IMG/VR virus record: IMGVR_UViG_3300024277_000014
Location: 1 to 20,933 of that record
DNA from: a virus
DNA: 20,933 nucleotides
Strand: one strand, 5' to 3'
The notes beneath the pieces were generated by a model, which saw nothing but the letters and a program-made list of their open reading frames with translations, did no database searches and was not told where the DNA came from. Position 1 is the stretch's first letter; each line of letters opens with the position of its first letter. A program made the translations under genes and the position numbers. Of the stretch, positions 13,682 through 19,725 are shown in pieces.

Positions 13682-13885
13682 TCAGCCCTGCGCGTGCTCG
13701 GCGGGCTTGGCGGCCAGGGCAGCCTGCAGGCGCTTGAGGGTGGCGTACCCTGGGTTCGGGATCTTCCCGCGCACGAACTGCGAGACCCACGAGTGGCTCA
13801 CGTCGGCAGCCTTGGAGATCCTGGGCCAGTCGCCCCGGCGGCGGTCAAGTTCGGCACGAAGCCGGGTGTCGAGTTCGGTGTCCAT
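13682..13885 (-). CDS. cro: Cro-like HTH repressor
   Basis: A 67-residue protein with a single helix-turn-helix at about residues 19-54 (WPRISKAADVSHSWVSQF, then IPNPGYATLKRL). It is the first gene of the leftward operon that leads to the replication genes and is divergent from the larger repressor gene, the arrangement of lambda cro. The start is the only ATG in frame. There is no ribosome site; the predicted transcription start coincides with the A of the ATG, so the message may be leaderless. Operators begin 11 bases upstream. The symbol is used by position and size. Confidence 0.8.
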   Translation of the reverse strand: MDTELDTRLRAELDRRRGDWPRISKAADVSHSWVSQFVRGKIPNPGYATLKRLQAALAAKPAEHAQG

Positions 13886-13891
13886 GCCGGC

Positions 13892-13920
13892 AGTATCGCA
13901 ATCTTTTGCGATTCATGCAA
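13892..13920 (-). promoter_or_regulatory. candidate PR promoter for cro and replication operon
   Basis: On the minus strand TTGCAT (13920-13915) and GATACT (13897-13892) are 17 bases apart. The -35 overlaps operator 2 and the -10 overlaps operator 1. Seven bases after the -10 falls the A of the cro ATG. The hexamers are imperfect, but position and operator overlap support the call. Confidence 0.55.
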
Positions 13921-13958
13921 GCAACCTTTTGCGAATCAGGTGTAGCAAAGTTCTGCGA
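13896..13958. promoter_or_regulatory. right operator region, three 16-bp sites
   Basis: Three sites share the pattern TCGCAA-N4-TTGCGA: 13896-13911 (perfect inverted repeat, spacer TCTT), 13919-13934 (AAGCAA-CCTT-TTGCGA) and 13943-13958 (TAGCAA-AGTT-CTGCGA). Centres are 23-24 bases apart, two helical turns, which allows cooperative binding on one face. The third site ends on the A of the repressor ATG. This is the counterpart of lambda OR1-OR3. Confidence 0.88.
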
Positions 13959-14560
13959 TGGCAAAAAAGACCGCGAATCAGATCCTGGCCGAGCGCCTAG
14001 AGCACTTCATGAAGCTGCGAGACATGAACAACTCGAAGCTCGGCAAGAAGGCTGGTATTGCTGCAAACACGGTCGGCAACTACCTTGACAAGACGCCGCA
14101 CGTTACAGCCACTGGCAAGGAGAGATCGGCCAAGCTGGCAGAGATCGAGCGTTTGGCCGAGGCCCTGGAGGTCTCTATCGTTGACCTGATCACCGAACCA
14201 GACCCGAGCAAGCCTGAGCCGCGCGTTCTTTCTCCGAGGGTCGAGCAGATGCTGGAGGACTTGAGCGACCTGCCCGTGCCAAAGCAGTCGGGGATCATTG
14301 ACATGATCCACAACGCAGCCGAGGACGCCCGCGCGGCGGCGGCTCACCTGGCGGCCCGGAACCGTGTCCCGGTGGCGCAGCCGGCGAAGTCGTCGGGCCA
14401 TTCCACCAGCACCATCAAGATCAAGCACGGCGACGGGAACCCGGATCAAGGCTCCCTTGACCTGCGCTTGGTTGATGACCCATTCAACAGCGCCCCATCC
14501 CCCAGGGAGGCCGACTGGTATCAGCAGCTTCCCAAAGCTGGCAAGCACTCAAGGGCCTGA
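13958..14560 (+). CDS. CI-like phage repressor without peptidase domain
   Basis: A 200-residue protein. Residues about 8-79 form an XRE-type helix-turn-helix (LERLEHFMKLRDMNNSKLG is not quite exact; the visible core is SKLGKKAGIAANTVGNYLD), with AEALEVSIVDLI as closing helix. Residues 80-200 hold a helical stretch (about 92-135) and a polar tail. I see no S24/LexA-type Ser-Lys peptidase motif and no Ala-Gly cleavage site, so SOS-triggered self-cleavage is not expected. It is divergent from cro and followed by two membrane-protein genes and a terminator. No ribosome site precedes the ATG, and operator 3 reaches into it, so the maintenance message may be leaderless as for lambda cI. Confidence 0.8.
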   Translation: MAKKTANQILAERLEHFMKLRDMNNSKLGKKAGIAANTVGNYLDKTPHVTATGKERSAKLAEIERLAEALEVSIVDLITEPDPSKPEPRVLSPRVEQMLEDLSDLPVPKQSGIIDMIHNAAEDARAAAAHLAARNRVPVAQPAKSSGHSTSTIKIKHGDGNPDQGSLDLRLVDDPFNSAPSPREADWYQQLPKAGKHSRA

Positions 14561-14562
14561 AG

Positions 14563-14754
14563 GTGAACGACAAGCTCAACACCGCCCTGATGGGTGCCTA
14601 CTTTGTGGGCGACCTGGCCACATTCATCTACTTGGTGTTCTTTGACGGCACTCAATACAACTGGTGGAACTGGCTGATCACGGTGCCGATCGACTTCTTC
14701 CTGGCGACGATCTGGCCCCTCTACTGGCTGGTCGTGCGGCCGTTTTTTGGCTGA
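14563..14754 (+). CDS. small two-helix membrane protein in rex position
   Basis: A 63-residue protein starting with GTG two bases after the repressor stop, with AAGGG about 7 bases upstream. Two hydrophobic segments are clear: about residues 8-27 (TALMGAYFVGDLATFIYLVF) and 38-58, with the aromatic stretch NWWNWL between. WPLYWLVVRPF ends the second helix. It looks like a small conserved phage inner-membrane protein; I know no assigned function. Because it is co-transcribed with the repressor, it should be made in the lysogen, like lambda rexA/rexB. Superinfection exclusion is a reasonable hypothesis, not a demonstrated role. Confidence 0.7.
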   Translation: MNDKLNTALMGAYFVGDLATFIYLVFFDGTQYNWWNWLITVPIDFFLATIWPLYWLVVRPFFG

Positions 14755-14771
14755 CAACCTCGGGTTAACGC

Positions 14772-14957
14772 ATGCAAAAGGGCCCCAGCAAATCGACGCT
14801 CATTCTTTGGGTGCTTACGATCTTGGCAATAGCATGGGTCGCGCTCGAAGTCAGGTGGACGCGTCAAGCGATGCCAGAGGGGATGGACTACTCGACACAT
14901 CAGATGCTGCGCAGCATGGCCGACGACTTGGCCAACATTGCTAGGCAAAGCAGGTAG
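14772..14957 (+). CDS. small single-helix membrane protein, end of repressor operon
   Basis: A 61-residue protein. Residues about 8-25 (STLILWVLTILAIAWVAL) form one membrane segment; the rest is a short amphipathic helical tail (THQMLRSMADDLANIARQ). Basic residues before the helix and after it leave topology uncertain. The ATG has no good ribosome site. It is 17 bases after the preceding membrane protein and 19 bases before a strong terminator, so it is the last gene of the repressor operon and should be expressed from the prophage. I do not recognise a family; a joint role with the previous gene is inferred from co-transcription. Confidence 0.6.
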   Translation: MQKGPSKSTLILWVLTILAIAWVALEVRWTRQAMPEGMDYSTHQMLRSMADDLANIARQSR

Positions 14958-14976
14958 TCGCCCACTAAACGACCAG

Positions 14977-14998
14977 CCCGCCGCGAGCGGGTTTTTTT
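14977..14998 (+). terminator. intrinsic terminator of repressor operon
   Basis: CCCGC (14977-14981) and GCGGG (14987-14991) form a stem around CGCGA, followed by seven T. It ends the repressor-membrane protein operon just before the left operators, as expected for a lambda-type layout. Confidence 0.9.
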
Positions 14999-15019
14999 AC
15001 GCCTGGACACCCCCTAGGT

Positions 15020-15078
15020 TCGCAACTTTTTGCGCTGCATCGCAAACTTTTGCTTGACAGTCTCGCAAAACATTGCGA
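15020..15078. promoter_or_regulatory. left operator region, three 16-bp sites
   Basis: Three more sites of the TCGCAA-N4-TTGCGA pattern: 15020-15035 (TCGCAA-CTTT-TTGCGC), 15040-15055 (TCGCAA-ACTT-TTGCTT) and 15063-15078 (TCGCAA-AACA-TTGCGA, perfect). Centre distances are 20 and 23 bases. They surround the promoter of the rightward early operon, the counterpart of lambda OL. Confidence 0.88.
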
Positions 15079-15082
15079 AGAT
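15054..15082 (+). promoter_or_regulatory. PL-type early promoter
   Basis: A perfect -35 TTGACA (15054-15059) is followed after 17 bases by GAAGAT (15077-15082), a weak -10. The -35 overlaps the middle left operator and the spacer and -10 overlap the third, so repressor binding would block it. The first gene starts about 29 bases after the predicted start of transcription. Confidence 0.75.
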
Positions 15083-15117
15083 CCATCTCAACGCAACACC
15101 CACCCGGGAGAGCAGAG

Positions 15118-15477
15118 ATGGACAGAACCCCTTGCTTCAACACGCTGGCGACGAACCAGCACCTGGCGCGCAAAGACGCGGCCGACAGCGCGCTGCAAGA
15201 CCTGCACGCCGAGCTGGCGAACGACATGCAGAAGGCGCTGGCTGGGCTGCAAGGCCACGTCCCCAGCTTCAACGGCTTGGGCGCCATGCCCCGCGAAGTG
15301 CTCAAGTCGGCGGCCGATGAGGTTGTCGAGGCGCTGGACTACATGGAAACCGCCGCGGCCCTGATGCTGGTCTTGAAGGACAGCGCCTGCCCGCTGGTGG
15401 CCAATCTGCGCCGCGCTGTTGTGGACCGCTACGTCGAGTCCAACGCCGACAGCATCGCCGAGGCGCGGGGGCTGTGA
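15118..15477 (+). CDS. unknown early phage protein, first gene of PL operon
   Basis: A 119-residue mostly helical acidic protein. Features visible are CFNTLATNQHLARKDAADSA near the start and a central VVEALDYMETAAALMLVLKD helix. I chose ATG 15118 because GGGAG lies 7 bases upstream; the frame runs further upstream, but only over the operators. It takes the place of lambda N, but it is not the short arginine-rich peptide expected of N, and I see no clear boxA downstream. Function unknown. Confidence 0.72.
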   Translation: MDRTPCFNTLATNQHLARKDAADSALQDLHAELANDMQKALAGLQGHVPSFNGLGAMPREVLKSAADEVVEALDYMETAAALMLVLKDSACPLVANLRRAVVDRYVESNADSIAEARGL

Positions 15478-15803
15478 TGAGCGCGCACCTCGAAACGCCC
15501 CTCGAGGTGGTGGGCAACCTGGTCCGCACCGCTCTGCCGCAAGGCGGTTGCCTGGTGGCCGAGTGCTTCGACCCCGCCGACGGTCAGCCGCACACCGATG
15601 CGTCGAAGGCCTACGCCCGGCTGTTTTCCTTTGCGCCTGCGCTGCTGGCCGAGGTCAAGCGACTGCAGGCCGAGTCGGACCAACTCTGCGCCGACATGCT
15701 GGGCATCACCGTGGCCCAACTGGTGGCCGCATGCGAGCAGAAGCCCGGGGGTGATCGTGACCGCACCCTGGCACTGATCGCCAAGGCGGAGGGTCGAGCA
15801 TGA
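15477..15803 (+). CDS. unknown early phage protein
   Basis: A 108-residue protein starting MSAHLETPLEVVGNLVRTAL; the ATG overlaps the preceding stop as TGATG. A GTG three bases earlier is possible but unlikely. A helix at about residues 48-75 (FAPALLAEVKRLQAESDQL) suggests dimerisation. No known domain. It is followed by an ATGA overlap into a small interrupted ORF (next entry). Confidence 0.68.
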   Translation: MSAHLETPLEVVGNLVRTALPQGGCLVAECFDPADGQPHTDASKAYARLFSFAPALLAEVKRLQAESDQLCADMLGITVAQLVAACEQKPGGDRDRTLALIAKAEGRA

Positions 15804-15898
15804 GCGCCCTCCTGATCCTCTAAGCGCAGGCCGCGTGCCTGTCCGCGTGCTGGGAGGCCTACCTCTCAGACGTGCCCATGACCTGGCTGCGCGCATGA
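15800..15898 (+). pseudogene. 32-codon ORF interrupted by an in-frame TAA
   Basis: The ATG at 15800 overlaps the previous stop as ATGA and the final TGA at 15896-15898 overlaps a possible next ATG (15895) in the same way, which is how genes are joined in this operon. The frame reads MSALLIL, then TAA at 15821-15823, then AQAACLSACWEAYLSDVPMT and WLRA. Read through, it would be a 32-residue partly hydrophobic peptide. A single changed base could account for the stop. It may equally be a real 7-residue leader or chance. Confidence 0.35.
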
Positions 15899-15954
15899 CC
15901 TCCTTCCTGCGCGCCCTCCCCCGACTCCTTGACCCTGACCCGGAGGCTGATCCC

Positions 15955-16215
15955 ATGGAACACCCTGCACTCACCCGCGAACAAGTCGAGGCCATGGACG
16001 AAACCATGACCTTCAGCACGCGCCGCGTGACGCAACTGCACCGCCGCAACGAGCTGGGCGACCACTTCCCGGCGCCTGGCGTGATCGAGCACCACACGCG
16101 ACCCGGCCTGCTGTCCCGCCTGTGGAACCGCCTGACCGGCGCGCAGCAGGGCCTGCTGATCCTCGTTGGCTCGGCTGCGGCCGTCGTGAGCGCTTTTGTG
16201 TGGGCGGTGTCATGA
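15955..16215 (+). CDS. small protein with C-terminal membrane anchor
   Basis: An 86-residue protein. The N-terminal 60 residues are polar and charged (MEHPALTREQVEAMDETMTF at the start), and residues about 65-85 form one hydrophobic segment (GLLILVGSAAAVVSAFVWAV) that runs to the end, so it is tail-anchored in the membrane. I chose ATG 15955 because GGAGG lies 8 bases upstream. ATG 15895 in the same frame has no ribosome site but overlaps the interrupted ORF by ATGA. No family recognised. The stop overlaps the exonuclease start as ATGA. Confidence 0.65.
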   Translation: MEHPALTREQVEAMDETMTFSTRRVTQLHRRNELGDHFPAPGVIEHHTRPGLLSRLWNRLTGAQQGLLILVGSAAAVVSAFVWAVS

Positions 16216-17048
16216 GCAACCTCAAGATCATCACCGCCGCCGAGTACCACGCTGACGAGGCGGTGGGCAATTCGATGCTGTCGTCGCTCAAGGACTCGCC
16301 CGCGCACTGCTATGCGCTGCACATGGCGCCCGGTCGTCCTGAGCGTGTCGAGACTGCGGCCATGCGCCTGGGCACCATGACGCACACCGCGATCCTGGAG
16401 CCTGACGAGTTCCGCAAGCGCTACACGATCAAGCCCGAGGGCCTGAGCCTGGCCAGCAAGGAAGGCAAGGCATGGAAGGACGCGATGGGCGGCCTGGAGA
16501 TCATCACACGTGAAGAAGCCGACATGGTGGATCAGCAGCGCGGCGCGATCCTGGGCAACCCCGAACTCGCCCGCCTGTTCTCATTTGGCAGCCCTGAAAT
16601 GTCGGCCTTCTGGATCGACAGCGCGACGGGCCTGCGTTGCAAGTGCCGCCCCGACTGGCTGCAGTTCACCGGCCCCAACCGTGTGCGCGTGGTGGACCTC
16701 AAGACCACGAACGACATCACGCTCGATGCGGTGTCGAAGTCTGTCGCGAACTTTGGCTACCACCGCCAGCAGGCGCACTACACGCGCGGCCTGGAAGCGT
16801 GCGGCCTGGTCGTCGAGGACTTTGTCTTCGCGTTCGTGACCAAGGCTTACCCGTTCTTCGCCCTGCCCTATCGCATCGAGGACGCATCACTCGCCCAAGG
16901 CTACGAAGAAGTCGGCGAGCTGCTTTCTCTGTTCTCCAACTGCAAGCGCGCCAACGAATGGCCGCTGTCCGGCGCCGGGGTGCAGTCGGTCGGCCTGCCT
17001 CGCTGGGCGCTGCGTGAAGCCGAAATCGAGGTGTCTTATGTCTCTTGA
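16212..17048 (+). CDS. PD-(D/E)XK exonuclease, RecE C-terminal/DUF3799 type
   Basis: A 278-residue protein. The start segment ITAAEYHADEAVGNSMLSSL, then MRLGTMTHTAILEPDEF (His58, Glu63), then CRPDWL (Asp148) and VVDLKTTNDIT (Asp162, Lys164) are the catalytic pattern of this family; YHRQQAHYTRGLEA gives the following conserved Gln-Tyr helix. Known role: 5'-3' digestion of duplex DNA to leave 3' single strands for annealing, as RecE or lambda Exo. The ATG overlaps the preceding stop. It lies in the PL operon, as exo does in lambda, and overlaps the next gene by 11 bases. Confidence 0.88.
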   Translation: MSNLKIITAAEYHADEAVGNSMLSSLKDSPAHCYALHMAPGRPERVETAAMRLGTMTHTAILEPDEFRKRYTIKPEGLSLASKEGKAWKDAMGGLEIITREEADMVDQQRGAILGNPELARLFSFGSPEMSAFWIDSATGLRCKCRPDWLQFTGPNRVRVVDLKTTNDITLDAVSKSVANFGYHRQQAHYTRGLEACGLVVEDFVFAFVTKAYPFFALPYRIEDASLAQGYEEVGELLSLFSNCKRANEWPLSGAGVQSVGLPRWALREAEIEVSYVS

Positions 17049-17628
17049 CGTGTCCAACCTGCGCCCGACCATCATCCCGAAGTCGGATCAGCTCAACGCC
17101 GACCAGCTCGTGGGCGGCCCCATGACCGTGACCATCACCGAGGTGCGAGTCACCGCGAGCGATGACCAGCCGGTGATCATCCATTACCAGGGCGAGAACG
17201 GCCGTCCCTACAAGCCGTGCAAGACCATGCGCAAGGTGCTGATCTTCGCTTGGGGTGAAGACGGGCGCCAATGGGCTGGCCGCTCCATGACGCTCTACAA
17301 CGATCCGTCGGTGCGCTTCGGAAACGCCGAGGTCGGCGGAATCCGCATCAGCCACATGACGGACATCGAGCAGCCGGTGCGCGTGAGCCTGGCCGCGACG
17401 AAGGGCAAGAAGGCGCTGCACACGATCGAGCCCCTGACGCTGGTCACGCTGGACCAGGTCAAGACCGCGATCAGCACGGCCACGAACAAGGCCGGCATGG
17501 AGCGCGCCAAGCAACTGGCGATGCAACTGCCGGGGGACCAGATCCCCGAAGCCCTGGAGCTGTACCGGGCCAAGGTCGCCGAACTCAAGGCAGGCAAGCC
17601 GTCAGAGCCGGGCCAGAGCGCCGCCTAA
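17038..17628 (+). CDS. unrecognised partner of the exonuclease
   Basis: A 196-residue protein that overlaps the exonuclease stop by 11 bases. Residues about 1-125 have alternating hydrophobic and charged residues and conserved-looking segments (GGPMTVTITEVRVTASDDQP, YKPCKTMRKVLIFAWGEDG, GIRISHMTDIEQPVRVSL), consistent with a beta-rich, OB-like fold. Residues about 135-185 are helical. It sits where lambda has Bet and other phages have RecT or Erf, but I see no motif of those families. A single-strand DNA-binding or annealing role is an inference from position. Start ATG 17038 is preferred over 17014, which lies deeper inside the exonuclease gene. Confidence 0.72.
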   Translation: MSLDVSNLRPTIIPKSDQLNADQLVGGPMTVTITEVRVTASDDQPVIIHYQGENGRPYKPCKTMRKVLIFAWGEDGRQWAGRSMTLYNDPSVRFGNAEVGGIRISHMTDIEQPVRVSLAATKGKKALHTIEPLTLVTLDQVKTAISTATNKAGMERAKQLAMQLPGDQIPEALELYRAKVAELKAGKPSEPGQSAA

Positions 17629-17635
17629 CTTTTCC

Positions 17636-17678
17636 GGGCACCCACCCATCAAGGGGCCGGTTAGCACCAAGGGTGCCC
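17636..17678 (+). other. intergenic inverted repeat with an alternative hairpin
   Basis: GGGCACCC (17636-17643) can pair with GGGTGCCC (17671-17678), an 8-bp perfect stem. The second arm can instead pair with GCACC (17664-17668) through GGTGC (17672-17676), giving a smaller hairpin. There is no T run after it, so it is not a standard terminator. Confidence 0.4.
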
Positions 17679-17705
17679 ACCAGACAGACCAGCCAGGAGA
17701 GAGAG

Positions 17706-17948
17706 ATGAGCAACGAGACACCAGAAAAGACGCAAGACGGCGGCCCGGCTTTCCCGGTTTACGACCACCACGGAAACGGTCAGCAGTTTCTCGCGGAAAT
17801 CGGCATGACCCTGCGCGACTACTTCGCAGGTCAAGTGATCTGCGGCCTTATGGCGCGCGCTGGTGCGCCTGATCCTGGTTACGAAAGCAGGCTCGCTTAC
17901 GGGGTGGCCGACGCGATGCTCGCCGCCCGCCAGGAGCAACCCAAATGA
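17706..17948 (+). CDS. small conserved phage protein with GMTLRDYF motif
   Basis: An 80-residue protein. It has the pair of motifs GGPAFPV and GMTLRDYFAGQ that recur in many short accessory proteins of proteobacterial phages, followed by a helix ending in VADAMLAAR. No biochemical function is known to me. GGAGA lies about 5 bases before the ATG. The stop overlaps the next start as ATGA. Confidence 0.78.
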   Translation: MSNETPEKTQDGGPAFPVYDHHGNGQQFLAEIGMTLRDYFAGQVICGLMARAGAPDPGYESRLAYGVADAMLAARQEQPK

Positions 17949-18124
17949 CCATCTACCTAGCCCCCTGGCTGCTGGTTCCCGGCCTGCTGACTGCTGTGCT
18001 TGTGCTTGGGCTTGTGCACGAGGCATTGAGCGGTGATCTTGGCTGGCGTGATGTCGCGCTGTTCTTCTCTGTTTGGTCCGTGTTGATGGCCGTCAGTCTG
18101 GCTTCTATCTGGAGTGCGAAATGA
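17945..18124 (+). CDS. 59-residue two-helix membrane protein
   Basis: The ORF has two hydrophobic segments, about residues 6-26 (APWLLVPGLLTAVLVLGLV) and 37-57 (VALFFSVWSVLMAVSLASIW), joined by the short polar loop EALSGDLGWRD. It is joined to both neighbours by ATGA overlaps (17945 and 18121), strong evidence that it is a real gene. No family recognised. Like the other small membrane proteins in the early region it may act at the host membrane, but nothing in the sequence says how. Confidence 0.68.
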   Translation: MTIYLAPWLLVPGLLTAVLVLGLVHEALSGDLGWRDVALFFSVWSVLMAVSLASIWSAK

Positions 18125-19086
18125 GTCACACCGAACAGATGCGCGAGGCGCTGCGCAAAGTGCGCCCTTACCTTGAAGATGGCGCGAACCACGGGGACGA
18201 TGCAGTCGAACTGCTGAAGCTGGTTGACGAAGCCCTCACCGCCCCTGCGGCAGAGGTGCCGGAGGCGATGACCGACACCGACGTGGCTCGGATCTTCCGT
18301 CGAGTCTATGGCGGCAATCGCTTTGACGCGACTGAGCGCATGTTCGCGGCGGAGATTGCAGCCGCCCGCGACGCTCAGTGGCAATCCACCCGGCTGCGCG
18401 GTGGTGTGCCTGAACCCCGCATCGAAATCGACTTCAAGCAGGCCACCGAGCTGCTGGCGATGTTCGGCGGCGAGCCTTCGCTTGTCACGCTGATGCCCGG
18501 CGATGGGCACAGCGGCAAGGGCCTGTACGCCTACTGGACCGACCTTCCTGGCGAGGGCGCAATCTACCTGGGCGCCACGGATGACGACGCCGCCCCTCAA
18601 GCCCCAGACGCTGCGCTGGATGCTGACGGCGAGGCATTCCGCACCGCTGCACGCCTGGGCCTCACCTTGCGCTTCCACGGCGGGTGCGCGCAATCCGGCA
18701 TGCCTGGCAGCCCGAGCGCTTATGAGGTGGTTACCGGCGCGGACCCAGCCGCATCGATGCGCCAAGCCGTGCGACAGGCTGCCGCCGTGATCGAAGCTGG
18801 TGGTGAGCCTCAGCGGTTGAACACAGCCCCTGCGCTGGATGCGGGGGTGGTGCGGGATGCGTGGATCGCCGCATCTGATCGCGTTCCGCTTGAGGCTGAT
18901 GGCGAGGTGTTCGTGCGCTTCACTGACGGCAGCATCGGCACGGCTTGGGCGACCTACTGGCACGGCGCCTCGAACGATTTCGCGCAGTGGACACACCCTG
19001 ACCCTGACGAGGATCGCGTCGTGTCTCACTGGATGAAGGCGCCGCCAGTCGCCGCCATGTCCGCCCAGGCGGGATGGGGGAAGTGA
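18121..19086 (+). CDS. modular phage accessory protein with C-terminal DUF551 domain
   Basis: A 321-residue protein of several pieces: a helical N-terminus (1-95), a central part (about 100-152, IEIDFKQATELLAMFGGEPS and GKGLYAYWTDLPGEGAIYLG), an Ala-rich helical part (about 165-230), and at about 246-309 the DUF551 pattern, starting DAWIAASDRVPLEADGEVFV and ending VVSHWMKAP. DUF551 is common in phage accessory genes; its function is not known. ATG 18121 is the ATGA-coupled start; the frame is open a little further upstream over the membrane-protein gene. Confidence 0.78.
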   Translation: MSHTEQMREALRKVRPYLEDGANHGDDAVELLKLVDEALTAPAAEVPEAMTDTDVARIFRRVYGGNRFDATERMFAAEIAAARDAQWQSTRLRGGVPEPRIEIDFKQATELLAMFGGEPSLVTLMPGDGHSGKGLYAYWTDLPGEGAIYLGATDDDAAPQAPDAALDADGEAFRTAARLGLTLRFHGGCAQSGMPGSPSAYEVVTGADPAASMRQAVRQAAAVIEAGGEPQRLNTAPALDAGVVRDAWIAASDRVPLEADGEVFVRFTDGSIGTAWATYWHGASNDFAQWTHPDPDEDRVVSHWMKAPPVAAMSAQAGWGK

Positions 19087-19322
19087 TGGCTGACAAGTGC
19101 AAGAAGCTCACCCGCACGCTGCAACCCTGTGACGCGCTGGCCTTCGCCACGTCCAACAGGTTCCTTGTTCTGCAAACCTTGCGCAACCGCAACACAGGGA
19201 ACACGCGTGAGCGCGTGGTGCTGCCGACAAGGAAGGGCGACATGCCGCTGTGGTACTGCCCGTTCTGTCGCATCGACATCACCATTCCGGCAACCCAGGC
19301 CGAGCGCGAGAGGGGGGAGTGA
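19086..19322 (+). CDS. small protein with CPFC motif
   Basis: A 78-residue basic protein. The end part has WYCPFCRIDIT, a Cys-X2-Cys pair; one further Cys pair partner is possible at Cys5 and Cys15, so a zinc site may form. The ATG overlaps the preceding stop as TGATG and has a G-rich stretch before it. No family recognised. Confidence 0.62.
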   Translation: MADKCKKLTRTLQPCDALAFATSNRFLVLQTLRNRNTGNTRERVVLPTRKGDMPLWYCPFCRIDITIPATQAERERGE

Positions 19323-19323
19323 G

Positions 19324-19725
19324 ATGGCCGACGCAGACAAAGCCCTCGCGCTCGCTGGCCGCTATGCCCGCTTGCAGGTCCGTTCTGGGCAGTGCCGGGG
19401 GCTTTGCTCTCGCCTGCTCGACAAGTGCGAAAACCTGCGCCAAAGCGGCGACGGTGAAACATTCGAATCTTCTTGGTCCGGCTGCATGGAGGCGTACCGC
19501 GAATGGAAAAGCGAAGCCGCCAAGGGGAACGAAAGGCGCCCCAACTCTGAACAAGGCTGGACCGCGCTTCTTGAGCAAGACCTGGAGTTCTGCCGCCCTT
19601 GCCTGCTGGCAATGAAGGTCTGGAGACACCGCAAGACCATGCACCGCCGTCGCGCATCCGTGCTCGGCGCCATCAAGCGCATCGGCTTGCGCGCCACCCA
19701 CCCCACCAAGGACACCAAGCAATGA
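19324..19725 (+). CDS. unknown accessory phage protein
   Basis: A 133-residue basic helical protein with six Cys spread through it (CRGLCSRLLDKC near residues 24-35, CRPC near 90-93). GGGAG lies about 5 bases before the ATG at 19324. The C-terminus is very basic (HRKTMHRRRASVLGAIKR), which suggests nucleic-acid contact. The segment LLDKCENLRQSG is seen in other phage accessory proteins in my recollection, without known function. The stop overlaps the next start by ATGA. Confidence 0.62.
   Translation: MADADKALALAGRYARLQVRSGQCRGLCSRLLDKCENLRQSGDGETFESSWSGCMEAYREWKSEAAKGNERRPNSEQGWTALLEQDLEFCRPCLLAMKVWRHRKTMHRRRASVLGAIKRIGLRATHPTKDTKQ

Noticed and set aside
13379-13945. A 188-codon plus-strand frame reaching into the operators
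   Set aside because: It runs antisense over cro and the right operators; its Gly/Val/His-rich product has no family pattern. Only the shorter ORF at 13440-13553, in another frame, has a ribosome site.
13997-14548. A 183-codon minus-strand frame
   Set aside because: Antisense to the repressor gene, which has a clear HTH and operator context.
15118-15477. N-type antiterminator as first gene of the early operon
   Set aside because: The product is acidic and lacks the short arginine-rich N-terminus of N proteins; no clear boxA or boxB was seen after the promoter.
17953-19029. A 358-codon minus-strand frame
   Set aside because: Antisense to the membrane protein and DUF551 genes, which are joined by ATGA overlaps and have a recognisable C-terminal domain.
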